DNA of 64,000 nt, taken from the NCBI GenBank assembly GCA_004194705.1, contig SADC01001282.1, positions 868,001-932,000 of the forward strand, read 5' to 3'. The notes beneath the pieces are model-generated. The model saw only the letters and a list, made by a program, of their open reading frames with translations, was not told the origin of the DNA and did not search any database. Below are positions 1 to 11,273 of the stretch, one piece after another; positions within the stretch are counted from its first letter, which is position 1, and each line of letters begins with the position of its first letter. The DNA is from Ditylenchus dipsaci. Lineage: Eukaryota > Nematoda > Chromadorea > Rhabditida > Anguinidae. The translations under genes and the position numbers were made by a program.

Positions 1-498
1 TAAAGGGAAATATTTATAAATGATCGCAAATCTTAATCCTTATTGATTAGGCCGGTTTCAGCAACCATTTATAAGATACTTTTGCTCTAATCGACGCAGA
101 ATAGTTAATTTACTTACGAGATTGACCTAGGAAAAAATTATAGCCTGCTGAAAGTAACCAAAAACCACAGGGGGACCAAGGCATTTTTAGTGAATTTCGG
201 GTTGCCTTGGGGGACCAAAGCATATTTTCATAGGATTCCAGGTTCGAATTTCTCCTCTCAGCAAACACAATTTTTTCTTTGGAAATAGCTTTAAAATGAT
301 TTTAAAGGGATCAGTAACACTCAGAGTGGCTATATAAAAATCAGAAGCTAATGAGAAATTCGCGTTCATTTTTCAGAAATTTGCGGTCAGAATTAAATAC
401 CACTCTCTTGTAAAAAAAGATGTTTTGAATGGAAATCAATTTTTTTGAAAAATTGTATTTTGAAAGGAAAGGGACAATTTAACATTTGAAGTAGAGAC

Positions 499-680
499 CA
501 GGGTTCGCAGATGAAAAAACGGAAAATCAGGATTTTGAACAAAAAATCTCTAAAAATCAGGATTTTGAACAAAAAAAATCTCCAAAAGTCAGGTAATCCC
601 TGATTTTTGGCGATCGAAAATCAGGATTTGAATTGAAAAATCAGGAAATTCCTGATAAATCAGGACATCTGCGAACGCTG
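499..680. mobile_element. hAT-type MITE with perfect 8-bp TSD
   Basis: A 182-bp non-coding element has terminal inverted repeats beginning CAGGGTTCGCAGATG. It is flanked by identical direct repeats GTAGAGAC at 491-498 and 681-688. An 8-bp duplication with CAG...CTG ends is the hAT signature. The interior holds several copies of AAATCAGGATTTTGAA. Related CAGGGTTCG ends occur at 19028-19176 and 35635-37023, so this is a family. Confidence 0.8.
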
Positions 681-902
681 GTAGAGACTGTCATTCAGTA
701 TGCTGTGATGTTGCGATGCGATATTTTTCGGCTTGAAAAATTGCGATGCGATATTCGATATTGTGTCTTTTTGGCTAAAGTACACTTTGCCCGTAGAGCT
801 AAAACTTTGTTTTTTCAAGATCTAGGCATGTTTACTGCACTAAAACGAAAGAAAAGACAAAAACAAGCGTGGGACGGACGTTTTTTAAAAAAATGTGTTG
901 GT

Positions 903-1065
903 CAAACCCATGGGTTATAATCATTTTCGGTAATATCTAAGGTAAGTGAGTGCGCGCATCTATAACCCTCAAGCCCTCGAAGAGTCCCCCAAAGGGGAAA
1001 ACGCAAATCACTCGAGAGTGACTCTGGATGCATAAAATATGTAGGCATACCAGAGTGGAATTTGA
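903..1065 (-). repeat. Dispersed repeat, copy 1 (CATCCAGAGTCACT family)
   Basis: This stretch matches, in reverse orientation, repeats at about 22.27-22.44, 30.20-30.42, 36.02-36.30 and 60.05-60.29 kb. Shared parts are the ATGCATCCAGAGTCACT block, the GAGTGATTTG block and a TCTAAGGTAAGTGAGTGCGCG arm. A CCCCCAAAGGGG hairpin sits in the middle at about 986-998. No coding potential is visible. Confidence 0.6.
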
Positions 1066-1081
1066 AAATTAAGAATATAGT

Positions 1082-1787
1082 GGGCAGGAGTAAGATGCGG
1101 CAAATCACATTGCGACAAATCAAATTGCGGCAAAATCAGATTGCGGCAAATCAGATTGCGACAATTCAAATTGCGACAATTCAAATTGCGGCAAAATGAA
1201 ATTGCGGCAAAATCAAATTGCGACAATTCAAATTGCGGCAAAATCAAATTGCGGCATAAGTGGGAGGGTCACATTGGGCTGCTATTTGGGTTGATCGTTA
1301 TTTTAGGTGTTGTATACATGGTTAGCTATGTTCTAATGTTGAATTTAGTAGATTTAGTAGAGCAATTATGGTGCTGGTCAAGATTCGACACTTTTGCTGT
1401 CAAACAGCACATTATGCTGTTTGATTGTTTGCTGATTTTTGTACAGCTAGTCAATTTTTTGGTTTCTAGCAAAATCTCATCTCACAAACAAGCCTGTTTA
1501 GACGGCAGCTTATTGAGACCACATAGTGGTGGCAGATTAAGCATTACTTGGAAGTTTCAAATTTGATTACCGCAATTTAAATTGTCGCAATATGATTTGC
1601 CGCAATTTGATTTTGCCGCAATTTGAATTGTCGCAATTTGATTTTGCCGCAATTTGAATTGTCGCAATTTGAATTGTCGGAATTTCATTTTGCCGCAATT
1701 TGAATTGTCGCAATTTGATTTGCCGCAATCTGATTTTGCCGCAATTTGATTTGTCGCAATGTGATTTGCCGCATCTTACTCCTGCCC
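1082..1787. mobile_element. Foldback element with tandem-repeat TIRs
   Basis: The ends are GGGCAGGAGTAAGATGCGGC and its complement, flanked by the 8-bp direct repeat AATATAGT (1074-1081 and 1788-1795). Each arm (1082-1258 and about 1565-1787) is an array of roughly 12-16 bp units alternating TTGCGACAATTCAAA and TTGCGGCAAAATC. The about 300-bp centre shows no recognisable gene. The architecture is that of a non-autonomous foldback element. The 8-bp duplication fits MULE or hAT; I favour MULE because the coding MULE at 43.4-45.85 kb has arms built the same way. Confidence 0.8.
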
Positions 1788-2044
1788 AATATAGTTCCAA
1801 AAGATTTTAAATCTTTTTGAAAACTACCATTTCCATTTCTATTCTTGGAGGTTATTTATCCCTATTTTTTGACATACTCAAGTTTAAAAACTTTAATTTT
1901 TCATATTCACGCGGCAAAACGTGTATTCAAAATTTCTTTTTCTGGGTTTTTGATATAAAAAGAAAGAGCCAAAAAACAAAGCTTCAAAAAACCGGTTAAA
2001 ACATTAACCGGGATCACCCCTTGCAAATATAAAAGTGAACTTAC

Positions 2045-2308
2045 GTGAGTGAAATGGACTGAGCAAGTTGACAGATGGTCTCCACACACCTTCTGTTGAC
2101 ACTGTTGCTGCTGTAAAGTGGACCTTCGGCTTAGACTCACAGACGCAGCCCTGGAGCTCAGGTAGGTGGAGGTGGTCCTGGTGGTGGCAGTGGACGAGAT
2201 GGTCATGGACACCGTCGATATAGATCCGTATTCCATACTCGGTAACAGACTCGACGAGATGTTGGAGAAGCGTTTGTGCTTCCTGGACCTCTTCTTAGAA
2301 ATACCCAT
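2045..2308 (-). CDS. Possible first exon of a Ser/Thr-rich protein
   Basis: An open frame starts at an ATG at 2308 and encodes a basic leader (MGISKKRSRKHKRFSNISSS) followed by a Ser/Thr-rich stretch and a QQQQCQQ run. It ends at a good 5' splice site (GTAAGT) near 2045, giving about 88 residues. No downstream exon could be identified to the left, where the foldback element at 1082-1787 begins. No family is recognised. It could be a real first exon, a gene truncated by insertion, or chance. Confidence 0.3.
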
Positions 2309-3549
2309 TGCAGGTTAATTAGGTGAATAAGCGGCACTAAAATATCTTTGGTTTCATTAGACTATTTAATAATAATCTTGTAAAAAAAAAGAATGCAATT
2401 TCCGCTCAACATATTCAAGAGCATAAATGTGAATTTTTTGTCTCTGATGTTTATAAAAGCTAACTAAACCACATAGCACTAAATTTAATTCATAAAAAAG
2501 TGGGACTAAATAAAAGAAAATATAATTTCGTAATTTATTCAATTGCAAAAAGTCTTGCCATTATTATATAAGTTTTATGTACAGACATCGGCGTGCCCAG
2601 GGTAGGGCTAGCCGAGCTATAGCCCCAAATTTTTAATAAGGATCCGCCCCTTGCGTCAGTATTTTTTAGCCCCTCCCGTCAGGAAAAATTTTGCAATCCT
2701 GGGTAGGCCTATGTGTACAGGATGCTCCACATATAGGGCACCCAGATATTTTTTTGGTGCCAAAAATAAAATTTCGACTTAAAATTATGAAAAAAAAGAT
2801 TCGGAATCACGAAAGATCAACAACGAGGTTATGCTATATATTTTTCCTAAAATGATTGCAAGAAGTTATGGCCATTTTGAATGGTGGGACTTTCTCGAGG
2901 CACACTGGATATCAAATAAAAAGAAAAATTGTTTTGTTTTTCATCACGATTTTTTTCACACGAAAAAATGAAACAAATAAAGCGCTAAGAAAGTGTGAAT
3001 TCTAGACATATTTATAGGGTTGCCAAGGCGGAGCCCCGATTTCGACGATTCCCCTCGAAAACTAAATTCTTTTTCGAGGATCGAGATTTCAGATGAGGCC
3101 TCGTCAATCCTGTCGAACATCTGTAATCAACTAACAACTAATGTTGAAAAGGCAATTCCGACCTGCGAATATGTGAACCTATAAATAATGACAGATTAAA
3201 CAACCACGTGATAATAAGTAAGAAAAGCAACCGTTTTTTTATCTTTACATAACGTGGAAGGCTTCTAGGGATATTTCTTGGCTTACTTAAGGTATGGTAG
3301 GGATACTTAAGGTATGGTCTACTAGTGATTTGCGACTGTTGCAAAGATCCTTGGGTGAAGTGGAGATTCCCGATGGTTAGGGCCAGAAAATTCGGAAATA
3401 GACCAGGCAAGGAACTCCATAACCAACTTTTTGAGTGGCTATGTAATTTTCACAAAGCCTGTACTGTGCCCCTTCATCAGAAAGACTTTGATATTAAATC
3501 GATGGCAGTCGAAAATGGATAAAGTAAGCTCCACCACACACTTAACCTA
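2309..3549. other. AT-rich intergenic DNA, no gene seen
   Basis: There is no convincing coding exon on either strand. Around 2578-2720 short inverted segments (CCCAGGGTAGG and CCTGGGTAGG) suggest an old small element. The rest is AT-rich sequence. Confidence 0.4.
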
Positions 3550-3792
3550 TTAAAAGGCCATGGCCACGAGTTTTGGATTGTCCCCCCGCCAATCCAAAAC
3601 TTTTCGTCTGATCATTGAACTGCTGTACGGATTTTCAGCTTGTTTTCTAACAAACAGGGCCTAGAATTTAATTTTAGGTATAGTTTTGTTAGAAACCAAT
3701 ATGAAAAAATCCATATAGTGATGTTCAATGATAAGGAAATGTTTTTGATTGGCGGGGGACCACCATTGTCAAAGACAGCAATAGCCCTTTAA
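3550..3792. mobile_element. piggyBac-like MITE, TTAA-flanked, copy 1
   Basis: A palindromic 243-bp element starts and ends at TTAA, with TIRs reading TTAAAAGGCC and its near complement. An internal inverted pair reads roughly TGATCATTGAACT / GTTCAATGAT. It is homologous to copies at 9946-10184, 25548-25788 and 31376-31611. TTAA at both ends of all four copies is the piggyBac target signature. No transposase is present. Confidence 0.7.
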
Positions 3793-3944
3793 CAGGTTCT
3801 TTTTAAAAGGTAAATCAAAACGTATACGGTATCTCTTCGAATCGTTGCTATGCATTTTTATTATAACCTGCTTAGTTCAAGACAATTTCGGTCAAATCTC
3901 TAAATCAACACCTCAAGGTATCGAACATATTGAACGAGGGTCAA

Positions 3945-5057
3945 CTGGCGGCCATCCCAACTGGCGGCCACCCGAACTGGCGGCCCCTGACTGGCGGCTA
4001 GTATGCCTACTACCTATTACCCCGACTATCTAAAAGAACACTAATTACCTGTATGGTATCTCAACCTTCGAGAACACATATTCTGACCGAACTAGTTGCG
4101 CCAGCGTGACCGCATAGACTCTTGATGTGTGTGCCTAGGTGGTTGTACCCCGGCGGTGTAAAGGTTTCAAATTCAGGTAGTATTGCTCAGGTGGCGGTAT
4201 CAAGACCCAGGTATCTAGATTGGAGATGGTATTATCTATGGAAAATATCTAGGACCTTATACCTAAAAAGAAGTACGTAAGTATCCATGCCAGGGTAATC
4301 TTAAAAGTGGCTGTTTTTCACCAAACATGTTTTTCTTATCTTTTTGTAGTTTGGGGAACATCTTTGAGTCCGTCCTAACACACGCTGCCCTACCCTGCAC
4401 CGGTATTAAATATTTTCTTATTTCACAGTAAGTTTTAATTCCACTTCAATTAGAAGGGCAGTTTCCCCTCTCGTTTAAAACTTTATCGGCCACAAAAATT
4501 GAAAATAGAAAATGACCGAATATAACCAAATATGATCGGTGATATGACCGGATTCGGAAATGATCGATCATATTCCAGCCCAACTAAAACTGAGAGAAGT
4601 TAAACACTTACTTTAATGAAAAAACAAAAAAACAGACAAAATTGCTTAGTAAGAACTCCTCAAACTTCCACGGACATCAACCGACACATGCACCCACACC
4701 AGTGCTGTAAATTTCGGTATTTCGGCACCGCACCGAGCACCGGCCTGTAAAATTTTGGCACCGTGCACCGACCTCCAAAATTTCGCACCAGGCACCGCAC
4801 CGGACACCGACCTCTAAAATTTCGGCACCGGGCACCGGCGGTGCCGGTGCGGCCGGTGCCATTTACAGCACTGACCTACACCCGCCCATTGTAGGAAACC
4901 TAATAGCTTTTATAAACCAGGAACAATTGTCCTTTTTATACAGGCCGGAAACTATCGGCCGGGAGCTATTGTTCATATCCGCTTGTATCCGCCAGTTGGG
5001 ATGGCCGCCAGTCGGTGGCCGCCAGTCGGGATGGCCGCCAGTTGGGATGGCCACCTG
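3945..5057. mobile_element. Foldback element, GGCGGCC arms, with nested hAT MITE
   Basis: The left arm (about 3945-4002) and right arm (about 4985-5057) are inverted arrays of a unit close to GGCGGCCATCCCAACT. The roughly 1-kb centre has no gene and contains a nested hAT-type MITE at 4700-4873. No clear target duplication was found, so the outer ends are approximate. Confidence 0.6.
4700..4873. mobile_element. hAT-type MITE, GC-rich hairpin
   Basis: The TIR is CAGTGCTGTAAAT and the flanking 8-mers are ACCCACAC (4692-4699) and ACCTACAC (4874-4881), one mismatch apart. The body is made of degenerate GGCACCG units and can fold into a strong hairpin. It lies inside the foldback element at 3945-5057, so it inserted later. 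Confidence 0.7.
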
Positions 5058-5137
5058 TGGGATTTTACCAATATACTAATAGTAGCAAACAGCAAGTTCT
5101 CGTAGATAAATTTTGGATCACTGAAGTTTAGATCAAG

Positions 5138-5707
5138 GGCAACCGGACATTTACGATTTTAAAAACATTTTGTCCGCGGACATTTACGATTTTAATCGGA
5201 TTTGTCCGCTCGTATTTGTCCGCGGACATTTACGATTTTAAAAACATTTTGTCCGCGGACATTTACGATTTTAATCGGATTTGTCCGTTTATTTTTTGTC
5301 AAGGCGCATTATTATTTGTGTCACATGTATTTTCTCATTGTTTCGTTTGTTAGTTATTTTTTCTTAATTTTTTAATTTTTCCTTATCTTTCCTAAGGCAA
5401 GCTTATTATCTGGGTTAACAACTTCTCATACATTCATCGCAATGTAAGTTACTTGCAGTACTTTTTGTTCTTTTATTATTTCGCTATTATATCGAAAACT
5501 AATCTGACATGTGTGAGACAAATTGTGAGCTAACTTGAAAGATGCAAAAATTAAAAAATCGTAAATGTCCGCGGACAAATCGATTAAAATCGTAAATGTC
5601 CGCGGACAAAATGTTTTTAAAATCGTAAATGTCCGTGGACAAAAGGTTTTTAAAATCGTAAATGTCCGCGGACAAAATGTTTTTAAAATCGTAAATGTCC
5701 GGTTGCC
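5138..5707. mobile_element. Foldback element with GTCCGCGGACATTTACG arms
   Basis: The ends are GGCAACCGGACATTTACG and its complement. A perfect 8-bp direct repeat AGATCAAG flanks it (5130-5137 and 5708-5715). Each arm holds several copies of a 25-35 bp unit carrying CGTAAATGTCCGCGGAC. The loop (about 5290-5555) is AT-rich and non-coding. A short relative with the same kind of ends is at 41634-41787. Confidence 0.85.
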
Positions 5708-5978
5708 AGATCAAGGGACCCTCATATAAAACAGTGTATTCGTGGCCAAAGTGATTGATAAAGGATGGGTTATCTTACAAACAAACCGCAATAGACTCAA
5801 TAAAAATCCAACCTTTTATTAACACGTGTACAATTACGGAGCATAACATAGAACACTAAGAATTTTTTCTCGATTAAATCTTCTTAGGCGCCAGTCAACT
5901 TCGTAACAAAATCTGAACGATAATAGTTTGAAATGAGCAGGCTAAGTAGACAAAAACTACTGATCGCCACCAATCACA

Positions 5979-7146
5979 GTGGTAATTCTATCCATCTTTT
6001 CAGTATCCACCAAGATTGGTTTCATTACTTTCCATCAAAACGAATCTTTTGTGACGAGTTATTTTTTTACATTCAGCTTGCAGAGAGGAACTTCCATCGG
6101 CAGAAGAGGAATGTGTTGGTTCCATGTCCGTCAAAATCTTGAGAATGAACTCCCAAAGGCAAAAATCTATGAGGATTCGCGCGATGAAGTGACTGAGGAT
6201 GTCAAGCTTTTGCCCGCGCGACATGTTACAAAGAGTTTTACGCAGGTTTATCTTTTTTATTATTGCCGATTGTTGAGGATTAATTCCCCGTATTTCAGCC
6301 GCTAGAACGCTTGTGATACACTGGGATGCAAAATGGAGTGGACAGCCTCGTATCATGCAAGCGCTACAGAAATTTCCAGCTCGTGGCTCCTCCGAGGCGA
6401 TTACCATGGATGGTTCTACAGATTTGCTGCTTCGTTGGGCTTAGCTATGGCTTCGATTGCAACAAACAATGGACTAGAAGGCACCAATAATCTCATCAAG
6501 AAGGATTACACTCAGCGCGAGCTTCTGGGAATTTCAAGGTTTCTACTCTTGGTGGAGCAATACATTCACGACCGAAGCATCGATCCAGAGAGAAAGGTAG
6601 CTTTGACCTTGACATAGCAGGTCGAATTATTACGGGTGAATTTAGGAAGTAGCGCATGTCCGTCAATCCAAGGAGTCTGAACTGCAATGTGCGAAAAGCG
6701 ATGGAGGCTCTGAAGAAGGAGAAGAGACCGGTCATTTACTTCGTTGAAGAGGAAGAGCACGTCTGGCTGATTGGCTCGAAGGACTACAAAGGAACTGCCG
6801 AGGGATTGCGACCAATGTGGGAAGAGCTGGAGCAAGCTACACGATTGTCTGACAGAAGGTTGGTTAAACATGTAAGAAGGAATTCAGCAATGCTATTATC
6901 GTTATATTTTAGATTTTCCTATGCTAGTTGGACACGTTATAAGAACTGCGAAACTCGTTCTACTCGCTGAAGAAGTCAAGCTGTTATGCCGGCTACATTT
7001 CCTGCACGTGCCCTGAGGGAGTCATGGACGTCGTCTGCAAGCACTCGCTCATGTTTATGGAGGCTGAGAAATTGATCGATCCATTGCCGCAGCCACTGGA
7101 GGGAAGGCAGAAGAGAGGGAGGAAAAAAAGATTGGTCATGCCCTAG
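5979..7146 (+). pseudogene. MULE transposase C-terminal half with SWIM zinc finger, degraded
   Basis: Fragments in several frames read like the C-terminal half of a Mutator-like transposase: MCWFHVRQNLENEL near 6107, ATNNGLEGTNNLIKKDYTQ near 6455, and a SWIM finger CTCPEGVMDVVCKH near 6998-7040. A basic tail and a stop follow at 7144-7146. Plausible introns are about 6246-6298 (GTTTAT...TTTCAG) and 6872-6912 (GTAAGA...TTTTAG). The part around 6300-6390 changes frame, and the catalytic N-terminal half is not visible upstream, where the foldback element 5138-5707 lies. AATAAA follows near 7206. It is probably a decayed transposase; a domesticated gene is possible but unlikely. Confidence 0.7.
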
Positions 7147-7353
7147 AAAGAGTCTGAAAATTTGTTGTCTGGTTTGAATGTTTCTCTTTGTTATTGTTGT
7201 TTCTAAATAAAGGCAGTGATGTGAGACAGGAATATGTATTTTCTTGCTGGTAATTGATGTAAGGATTTTATCTGAAACGAAATCCATGCTTTGCGCCCAC
7301 GATTTACCCACGATTAACCCTTGGGCTCATTTCTATGAGGCAAAGGACTGTAA

Positions 7354-7490
7354 AGTTGACATTACGATAAATTTACCGCTGAATTTCACAAATTTACCGT
7401 TGGATTTCACTGTTTTATGGCAAATTTGAAAATACCGTTGAAAAAAATTAATTTACCGTTGAAATTCACAGTTTTACCGCTGCAATTCAA
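7354..7490. repeat. Short tandem array AAATTTACCGTTGAATTTCAC
   Basis: Four to five degenerate copies of a roughly 22-bp unit containing AATTTACCG(C/T)TG(A/G)ATTTCAC. It resembles one arm of the tandem-repeat TIRs elsewhere, but no inverted partner was found, so it may be a solo arm of the MULE at 5979-7146. Confidence 0.5.
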
Positions 7491-7649
7491 TTTGAGCCTT
7501 AAAAAATTCAAAATTGTAACGAGTCACAATTTGTAGCGAGTCGCAATTTCACCGGCTTGTATTCTGACACTCAAAATTATTGCCATGTTTTTTACTTTTC
7601 GAAACACTGTTTCCAGTTTCAATTAAAAGATCACCTTCTGTATTTAGTC

Positions 7650-9237
7650 ATGACTTACGATACATCTCGATCTTCGCCTTCACAAACTATGGTATCCAAG
7701 CAATCAACTAGGATGACGCTTGTTACAAGCAAACTTGAATGGAGTATCCAGAATGTAAGATCTTTACATAATACTATATTGTTCCATCCTCATAATTTAA
7801 GTTCATCAAGTTGACGCAGCTTTTGAAGAATGGTCGTGCAATGATGAGCAAACAGTTTTTTTCGCCTCAAGCACCAAAGATACTCTGGGAATTTCATCTA
7901 TATCCAAGTGGTAAACGAGAGGAGGACGCTAATTGCATATCCGTGTTCCTTCGTCAAGTCGGGATGGAGGTATTTTTTTATGTTCTTACTCATGAACTAT
8001 TCTCGTCTTTAGCTCAATGAGGGTCTATCACAACTGGATTCCAAATTTATGCTGTGAGCGACAAGAATGAACGCGTCAACATTTGCCGTGACACCAAAGA
8101 CTTCTCCAACCAGCAAGGTCGTGGCAAGTTCAAAGTTGCACGTGACAAAATTTATCCAGTTGTTCATGCGGATGGCTCAATTTTCCTGGTCTGTGAATTG
8201 GAATTTCTTCTTCCTGGCGTAAAAGTGGGTTTGGAGTCTCCAGCTGGAGCTAATCGTGGCCTTTCTTACCCTCAAGAACTCTTTTTGCGTGCAGCTAATC
8301 GTGAGATGTGGCAGAAGGAGCTGTTTACCGATTGCGAAATTCAGGTCTTATTTTGTGGATATGAGTTTGTCCGTGTCTTACGTGACCCATTAAGGTTGGC
8401 ACCAAGTCTTTCTTTGCTCATCGATGTGTCTTGGGACAGCACAGCAATGTCTTCCGTTCCATGTTTGCTCAGTCAATTATGCTGGAGGCGAAGAATAGGA
8501 AGCTCATCATTACTGATGCGGATCCTCTACAAGTAATTTTCTTGGTGTCTTGGATGTTATAATTTCCCGTAGTTACGCCTCATAGTCAAAGCAAGTCAAG
8601 GTTGAAGTCAAAGCATTTTTCGTACACGGGCAAAAGGGGCTGTGAAATACTTAAAGCCTGACCATTTCTTTGACTTTTGGGTTGTCGTTCATTACTTCAT
8701 AAGCTTTCTGGGCATCCTAATGCAATATAATGCAAATAATGGTTTATGAGTTGTTTTCAGGTTCATGCAATGCTTGAATTTCTGTACACCGGATCTATTT
8801 GCTTGGACCAGATGGATTTGCTTGCTGAGGGAGTCTTATGCTTAGCTGACAAATATGCCATTGTTACGTTGAAACTTCACTGCGAACTTCACTTGGCCTC
8901 TAAGTTAAGCGTTGCGAATGTGCCTCAAATGGTTGTGGTTGCTGACGCCTACTTTGCCTCAGTTCTCAGAAAAGTATTTTTTGGTAATTTTGCTGCGTTT
9001 TTTTTAAACCTTATGTTGCAGGAATGTGTTCGATTTGTTGGTGACAACGTCTCAGCGGTATTCCGAAATGACCAATGGAAAGAGCTAAAACAAAGCCATG
9101 CAGAGTTGGTCAGCGGAGTATTGGAAGAAGTGCTGATGGACCAAGAAGACTTATCTTCAGTAGACGCTTGTAGCAGTGACGATGGCATAGAAAACTCTTT
9201 TGATCTTCAAGACAGTCATAAAATGAGGTCCAGCTAG
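7650..9237 (+). CDS. MATH-BTB domain protein (CUL3 adaptor type)
   Basis: Six exons can be read: 7650-7754, 7802-7969, about 8022-8344, 8395-8532, 8761-8973 and 9022-9237. The first three cover a MATH domain (KLEWSIQNF, WEFHLYPSGKREEDANCIS, TTGFQIYAVSDKNERVN). A BTB/POZ fold follows: LFTDCEIQ|VGTKSFFAHRCVLGQHSNVF, then HAMLEFLYTGSICLDQ and LADKYAI. The C-terminal BACK-like helices end at a stop at 9235-9237, with AATAAA near 9270. Most introns are 48-51 bp GT-AG; intron 4 is 228 bp. MATH-BTB proteins act as substrate adaptors of cullin-3 ubiquitin ligases and are greatly expanded in nematodes. The oddity is the exon 2-3 junction: neither AG (8012 nor 8021) keeps the reading frame, so there is a one-base problem there (sequence error, unusual intron or pseudogene). 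The true start could lie further upstream. Confidence 0.85.
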
Positions 9238-9633
9238 AAAAGTTATATTATTGATGTTTTCATGGGCGCAATAAATATTGTTCTTCTCGAGCTTGTTTTC
9301 GTGCCGTCGTCGAATAAATATGTTCAGCTGGTCTTGTCCACTATGTCAGAAATGGTGCATGGGTGTGATTAGGTCTGTGCTTTCTGCGGACGATTCGAAT
9401 CCATTCGAATTTTGCGTCACCGGCGGTCGTTGCTGCTATTTTTGCAACAGTTAATACCAACAGTTAGGAATAGTGTCAGAGACTAGACAAGAATCGACCA
9501 AGAACTCTCGGTCGAGTCTTATTTCGGAAATATTGTATTTCTTATTCTGGTTTGGAAACTTTCGCTGCAATTTACTTGTCTTAATTTATCGCTTTGACCC
9601 TGCAAGAAGTGTTGTTATCACGCTTCTGTTTGG

Positions 9634-10545
9634 GTCTGCGACAATTGACCGCCTGGACAATTGACCGCCTGCACAATTGACCGCCCGGAAAATTAGACAA
9701 TTAGAATCGATGAAATGCCAAATAGACGGATGGTCGACTCCAAGCTCAATCTGGACCCTGTTATTTGCTGCTTCAGCATAATTGTTTGTACGATGGGTTT
9801 TGTCCAGAGTTCTCTGATGCACATTCCACCATTCAATTTTGAATTTTGGATCCCTGACGACAAAAGGACGGCCTTGTCTTATTTCCGGTCCTAGGAACAG
9901 TGTCAATTTACAATTGCAGCTGTTATTCATGATAAAAAAGACTTATTAAAGGGCCTGACCTCTTCCTACTCGGTGGTCCCCCGCCAATTCAAAATTTTCC
10001 CTTGATTATTGGACTTCTGTGCGGATTTTTCCGCTAGTTTTCTAACAAAACTAAGCCTAAAATTTGATTTCAGGCCTAGTTTTGTTAGAAACGTGGCGGA
10101 AAAATCCGTACAGAAGTCCAATGATCAAGGGAAAATTTTTGAATTGGCGGGGACCACCGAGTAGGAAGAGGTCAGGCCCTTTAACGTAGTTTTCATAAAC
10201 CAGTTCATTACAGGATCTAATTCACCTGGCGAAAATTCCCACAGCTGGTTTGCTGCGTCACGCATCTGTTCAGGATTAACAAAGGCCAAAGCAGGAATCA
10301 TTCATGGAATAAAAATTTGGAATTTTAATGACCTACAACTTTGATAAGCGTACGACATATAACACTAAAATCAAGATCGGAGTCATAACTGCGTTTTAAT
10401 CCAAGCTGAAACGCAGTTTGAAATAAAGCCACGGGGTTCAAACGGCCCAGGCGATCAATTGTCCAGGCGGTCAATTGTCCCGGCTGTCAATTGTCCAGGC
10501 GGTCAATTGTCCCGGCGGTCAATTGTCCAGGCGGTCAATTGTCCT
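9634..10545 (-). mobile_element. MULE remnant with GGTCAATTGTCC arms
   Basis: The left arm (about 9634-9692) and right arm (about 10453-10545) are inverted arrays of a 15-16 bp unit GGTCAATTGTCC(A/C)GGC. On the minus strand between them is a MULE transposase C-terminal piece (about 9690-9930): WWNVHQRTLDKTHRTNNYAEA followed by a PSIWHFID motif. It is cut off on its 5' side by a piggyBac-like MITE (9946-10184). The segment 10310-10475 recurs in inverted orientation at about 14868-15045. The rest of the transposase is missing, so it is inactive. Confidence 0.7.
9946..10184. mobile_element. piggyBac-like MITE, copy 2
   Basis: Palindromic element bounded by TTAA, with TIR TTAAAGGGCCTGACC and its complement. 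It is the cleanest copy of the family also at 3550, 25548 and 31376. It interrupts the MULE remnant 9634-10545. Confidence 0.75.
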
Positions 10546-10550
10546 GCTCC

Positions 10551-10843
10551 CTTCTGTTTTATTTCGGATTTCTTAATTTATGCATATTCGACGGAGAGAA
10601 TTCACAAAAATTCGCGAAAAAAGGTCACTTCCGGTGTGTAGTTTGTAGTTATAACCATAACCCCCGAAACCCAGAGCCCGGAAAAAGTACCTAAGATATT
10701 TATTAGTCACAACTTCCATACGCTGGTTTACCCCTGAGCCTTAGTCATGAGCTTAAAAATGTTATTCTAAGGGTGATTACAGCAATTTTAGGGAGGTCAA
10801 ATTTGGGGGGGGGGAGGGAGAAAGTGGCTTTATTATTCGCTAG
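10551..10843. other. Non-coding spacer
   Basis: AT-rich sequence with a G run near 10805. No coding or RNA feature is recognised. Confidence 0.3.
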
Positions 10844-11273
10844 TACAGTCCACTCTCGATATAAGCACACCGCCTCAAGTTCGTTCCCGCCTAGGGTCCG
10901 ACACTTTTTAAACCCGATTTTCGAAGTCTTTTGCCAAACCTGATTAGTCTGTCTGATCAGAAAAATCGTACGGATTCTGATTCCACCAATCAATTCTCAA
11001 GGTAGGCACAAGTTTGCCGAAAAGACCCGCGGCTCCCGATACAAGCACACCTTTTTTAAAAATTAGGTGTGCTTATATCGGGAGCCGCGGGTCTTTTCGG
11101 CAAACTTGTGGCTACCTCGAGAATTGATTGGTGGAATCAGAATCCGTACGATTTTTCTGATCAGACAGACGAATCAGGTTTGGCAAAAGACTTCGAAAAT
11201 CGGGTTTAAAAAAGTGTCGGACTCTAGGCGGGAACGAACTTGAGGGGTGTGCTTATATCGAGAGTGGACTGTA
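10844..11273. mobile_element. Tc1/mariner-type hairpin MITE
   Basis: Bounded by TA at both ends, with TIR ACAGTCCACTCTCGATATAA and its complement. The two halves are near-perfect inverted copies of about 200 bp around a short centre near 11050, so the whole element is a long hairpin. It has no coding capacity. TA flanks and CAGT ends are typical of mariner-derived MITEs. Confidence 0.75.

Noticed and set aside
1083..1258. CRISPR-like array of short repeats
   Set aside because: Units abut each other without unique spacers, have an inverted partner arm and a target duplication: foldback TIR, not CRISPR.
1141..1566. Long open frame rich in LRQFKLRQ repeats
   Set aside because: It is a translation of the tandem TIR arm; other arms give similar repeat peptides (for example 45625-45857 and 54146-54306). 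Not a gene.
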